Source: CAINVV01 sp031432175 (GTDB lineage: Bacteria; Bacteroidota; Bacteroidia; Bacteroidales; Prolixibacteraceae). Taken from it: DNA of 64,000 bases. Made by a program: the position numbers and the translations under genes. Below, in pieces: positions 61,395 through 64,000 of this stretch (the first letter of the stretch is position 1; every line of letters begins with the position of its first letter). The notes beneath the pieces are model-generated. The model made no database searches. It was not told the DNA's origin and was given only the letters and a program-made list of their open reading frames with translations. Where the stretch lies: the NCBI GenBank assembly GCA_964358545.1, contig CAYHQN010000006.1, positions 1 to 64,000 on the forward strand, written 5' to 3'.

Positions 61395-63491
61395 TTACTT
61401 CAGCCAACGGTTTAACCAGTCAAAGAAAACCCTTTGCCACAGGATACCATTCTGAGCCTGAAGGATCCAGTGATTTTCTTCAGGGAATAGCAAGAGCTCG
61501 GCAGGAATATTCTTAAGCCGGGCTGAATTGAAGGCTCCCATTCCCTGGGTGTAAGGAATCCTGTAATCCCTTTCGCCATGAATAACGAGCATAGGAGTAT
61601 CCCAGTTTTGAACAAGCTTGTGAGGAGAAAAATTCTTGTATGTATTTTGTGCCACTGCATTTTTTGCATCCCAGTATGAGCCACCATTGTCCCAGTTGAC
61701 AAACCACATCTCTTCGGTGGTAGAGTACAATGCTTCGAGGTTGAAGATACCGCTGTGGGAGATGAAAGCCTTAAACCTGCCTTTGTGTATTCCTGCGAGG
61801 TAGTAAATTGAATATCCACCATAACTTGCACCTACGGCCCCCAATTTGTTCTTGTCAACATAGGGTTCTGCCGCCAGGGTATCGATGGCAGTGAGGTAGT
61901 CTTTCATGTTTTGACCGCCATAATCACCTGAAATCTGTTCGTTCCATGCTTGTCCAAAGCCGGGAAGTCCGCGTCGGTTAGGGGCAATGATGATGTAGTT
62001 GTTTGCTGCCATCATCTGGAAATTCCAGCGATACGACCAAAACTGACTGACAGTACTTTGCGGTCCCCCTTCACAAAAAAGCAGGGCCGGATATTTCTTC
62101 TTCGGATCGAAATGTGGCGGATAGATCACCCATGCGCGCATTTTTTTCTTGTCGGTTGTGGTAATCCACCTGCTTTCAACTTTACCAATGCTCAATTGAT
62201 CCAGAATTCCTTTGTTGACAGAAGTAAGCGGTTTGTCCGATCCGGTTTTTGGGTTGACCAGATAGAGTTCAGCTGGCTGGGACATAGAAACTTTGGATGC
62301 CACGAGATTTTCCCCTGCAAGGGCAACACTCTGATAATTGTGGATCCCATCCGTAACCCTGGAGATTTTTTTCGTGGCAAGATCCAATTTAAAGATCTCA
62401 TCGGTTGCATGGATGTCGGATAGAAACCAAATTGTCTTGCTATCGCCCGACCATACCAGATTTTGGACATTTTGGTCGAAGCCGGCAGAAAAATCTTCTT
62501 TCTTCCCGGTTGCTAGATCAGCAACGTAAAGTCTCACCTTGTCAGCTTCGTAGCCATCTCTTGCCATGCTTTCCCAGGCAATTTTTTTACCGTCAGGAGA
62601 GAAAGCCGGATTCTGATCGTATCCCATCATTCCTTCCGTCAGGTTACTGGTAGTACCTTTCTCAAGATTGTAAATGTATATGTCTGAATTGGTTGATATG
62701 GCATATTCTTTCCCGGATTTTTTCTTGCATGTATAAGCGATCATCTTACTGTCGGCACTCCAGGCGATCTGTTCACTCCCTCCGTAGGGTTTAAGCGGAG
62801 AGTCATATTTTTCTCCTTTTTGAAGGTCAACGTGGTTGGTCAAACCGGTTTCCGAATAGGCAGCAACAAAAATGTGCTGGTAGGTGCCGTCGCTCCAGGT
62901 ATCCCAATGGCGGTACATGATGTCGTCGTACAAACGGGCATTGGCAAGTGGCAGGTCGGGGTATTTATCGTGCACATCCTGGTCCAGTTTCACAGTTCCT
63001 ATGTAGAAAATATGCTTCATATCAGGGGCATATTTAAAGCCGGAAATACCATCTTTTACCTTCGAAATTTGTGTCGGAGCCGTTCCGTCAGGATTTATCT
63101 CCCAAAGCTGTGGTTCACCGGAGGAGGTTGAAATGTATCCAATCTTTTTGCCATCCGGTCTCCATGCCGCTTCTGACTCTTTTTCAGGGGTATCGGTAAT
63201 CCTTTTGCCGGGTCCGCCATCAACTGAAACCAGGTAAAGGTCCCGGTAAGGTTTGTTTTCAGGAATGTTGAACCAGGTCACATCGTACAATACCGTCTTT
63301 CCATCCGGGGAAACCTGTGATGAACCTACACGCCCAAATGACCAGAGTACCTCCGGGGTCATCAGGTCAGAACTTAGCTTTGGCGTTTCAGGGACATAGT
63401 TTTTTTTGACGGGCTGATTATTTGCGGGCAGACCAGCAATCCCCTCCCATATTGTGGATAAAAGTACCAGAGCGGTAAAGAATGTCTTCAT
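61395..63491 (-). CDS. S9-family prolyl oligopeptidase/dipeptidyl peptidase-like serine peptidase
   Basis: This 698-residue secreted peptidase has a signal peptide (about 1-20), a beta-propeller domain (about 45-420, with WD/TolB-like repeats such as SPDGKKIAWES and WSADSKMIAYT) and an alpha/beta hydrolase domain (about 430-698). The catalytic triad is visible: Ser in GASYGGYS near 549, Asp in HGERDYRIPY near 640, and His in EENHWIL near 675. It should cleave short peptides in the periplasm, possibly after Pro or Ala, or act on other short oligopeptides. Downstream is the small two-helix membrane protein. Confidence 0.93.
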   Translation of the reverse strand: MKTFFTALVLLSTIWEGIAGLPANNQPVKKNYVPETPKLSSDLMTPEVLWSFGRVGSSQVSPDGKTVLYDVTWFNIPENKPYRDLYLVSVDGGPGKRITDTPEKESEAAWRPDGKKIGYISTSSGEPQLWEINPDGTAPTQISKVKDGISGFKYAPDMKHIFYIGTVKLDQDVHDKYPDLPLANARLYDDIMYRHWDTWSDGTYQHIFVAAYSETGLTNHVDLQKGEKYDSPLKPYGGSEQIAWSADSKMIAYTCKKKSGKEYAISTNSDIYIYNLEKGTTSNLTEGMMGYDQNPAFSPDGKKIAWESMARDGYEADKVRLYVADLATGKKEDFSAGFDQNVQNLVWSGDSKTIWFLSDIHATDEIFKLDLATKKISRVTDGIHNYQSVALAGENLVASKVSMSQPAELYLVNPKTGSDKPLTSVNKGILDQLSIGKVESRWITTTDKKKMRAWVIYPPHFDPKKKYPALLFCEGGPQSTVSQFWSYRWNFQMMAANNYIIIAPNRRGLPGFGQAWNEQISGDYGGQNMKDYLTAIDTLAAEPYVDKNKLGAVGASYGGYSIYYLAGIHKGRFKAFISHSGIFNLEALYSTTEEMWFVNWDNGGSYWDAKNAVAQNTYKNFSPHKLVQNWDTPMLVIHGERDYRIPYTQGMGAFNSARLKNIPAELLLFPEENHWILQAQNGILWQRVFFDWLNRWLK

Positions 63492-63876
63492 TGGCTTCTA
63501 TTTTTTGCAAAAGTAGCATCATTTGAGCGGAAGGCAATGATTATTATCAATAATAGATTATGTGTGGTATCTCATTCATTTTCCCTTCGTAATCGGTAAA
63601 ACGGATTTTGAAAAGCGTATTGTGCTGACCCGCAATTTTATAATAATTCAGTTTGAAACTGACGTAACCTGATGCAGCATAGCTCTATCATGGCCGATGC
63701 TGTCGCTGATAGCTGTCGAAAGCGGCAGGATGTTTTTGTAAAGGATGTTCTGAACATAGTTGATTTTGCCATAGATTGTCTTTGACAAATCTGTATTGAC
63801 AACATCCTGGTAAGGAGCAAAAATATTGGTATCTTCGTTAAACAATTTCAGCTTTCCTGAATCTGAATAATTTTAA
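63492..63876. other. Intergenic region with only a weak short frame
   Basis: This 385-bp stretch lies between the S9 peptidase start and a partial gene. A 65-codon minus-strand frame (63648-63845, starting MFNEDTNIF) is the only candidate; it shows no motif or signal peptide. No hairpin or repeat stands out. It probably contains the promoters of the two divergent genes; no exact consensus match was found. Confidence 0.4.
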
Positions 63877-64000
63877 ATGAATCGTGCATTTTTAGAAACA
63901 ATATTTCTTTGCGGAGTGGCAATGCTGGCACTTTTGGAGCTTTATTACCTTCAGAATTTTGAGGTGGACCGGAGAATTCTAATCGAACAGAAAAAAAAGC
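63877..64000 (+). CDS. Partial gene running off the right edge, N-terminal membrane segment
   Basis: An ATG at 63877 opens a frame that stays open to the window end (41 codons). The peptide begins MNRAFLETIFLCGVAMLALL, a hydrophobic stretch of signal-anchor type, and continues with charged residues (VDRRILIEQKKK). It is probably the start of a membrane or secreted protein; nothing more can be said from the fragment. Confidence 0.5.
   Translation, partial: MNRAFLETIFLCGVAMLALLELYYLQNFEVDRRILIEQKKK

Noticed and set aside
63648..63845. 65-codon minus-strand frame upstream of the S9 peptidase
   Set aside because: It has no recognisable motif, signal or neighbour relation, and its position suits a promoter region. 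Kept only as a remark.

Overview
The window is 64 kb of a Bacteroidota chromosome, probably an environmental member of class Bacteroidia. This rests on gene content (TonB-dependent receptor, Ton operon with two ExbD genes, GH29/38/78/92/127 glycosidases, serine palmitoyltransferase, LytTR two-component pair), on general absence of Shine-Dalgarno sites, and on one clear Bacteroidota promoter (TTTG-N19-TACTTTTG at 15721-15751). No rRNA, tRNA, IS element, phage gene or CRISPR array was seen. Family cannot be settled from the sequence; use of the mevalonate pathway and a Tat-type signal argue against a typical gut Bacteroides.

Left part (1-25 kb): glycerol kinase and facilitator (glpK-glpF); a minus-strand glycosidase block (GH29 fucosidase, two GH38 mannosidases, GH78 rhamnosidase) interrupted by an AT-rich three-gene module that looks like a toxin-antitoxin-SecB chaperone (TAC) system (4048-5650); cell-wall enzymes (L,D-transpeptidase-like, NlpC/P60); a membrane-anchored MutS-like ATPase; a TonB receptor without SusD; a GH127-type enzyme beside a truncated gene remnant; and a probable sphingolipid pair (SDR plus serine palmitoyltransferase).

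Middle (25-34 kb): an unusual minus-strand cluster. A LytTR regulator and histidine kinase precede a small PqqD-like protein, an ATP-grasp enzyme, a PLP-dependent decarboxylase of the DAP/ornithine type, a urea-transporter/M23-peptidase fusion, a TPR/beta-barrel protein and a TPR protein. The last three genes overlap and the block ends at a hairpin (25198-25231). This is the best candidate for an undescribed system: it has the parts expected for making and exporting a modified small molecule or peptide, or for remodelling the envelope.

Right-middle (34-48 kb): about 13 tightly packed minus-strand genes join leucine breakdown (methylcrotonyl-CoA carboxylase alpha and beta, methylglutaconyl-CoA hydratase, an acyl-CoA dehydrogenase) to the mevalonate pathway (HMG-CoA reductase, three GHMP-family proteins, type 2 IPP isomerase), then to a MenA-type prenyltransferase, lipoyl synthase and a ferredoxin-reductase-like flavoprotein. 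HMG-CoA synthase and HMG-CoA lyase are both absent from the window, so leucine-derived HMG-CoA could feed isoprenoid and quinone synthesis directly.

Right part (48-64 kb): GH92 mannosidase, small proteins (two of them under 60 aa), 4-alpha-glucanotransferase, an exported Fe/Mn superoxide dismutase, a Ton energy-transduction operon (PstS-like lipoprotein, TPR protein, ExbB, ExbD, ExbD, TonB), an S9 peptidase, and the start of a gene that runs off the right edge.
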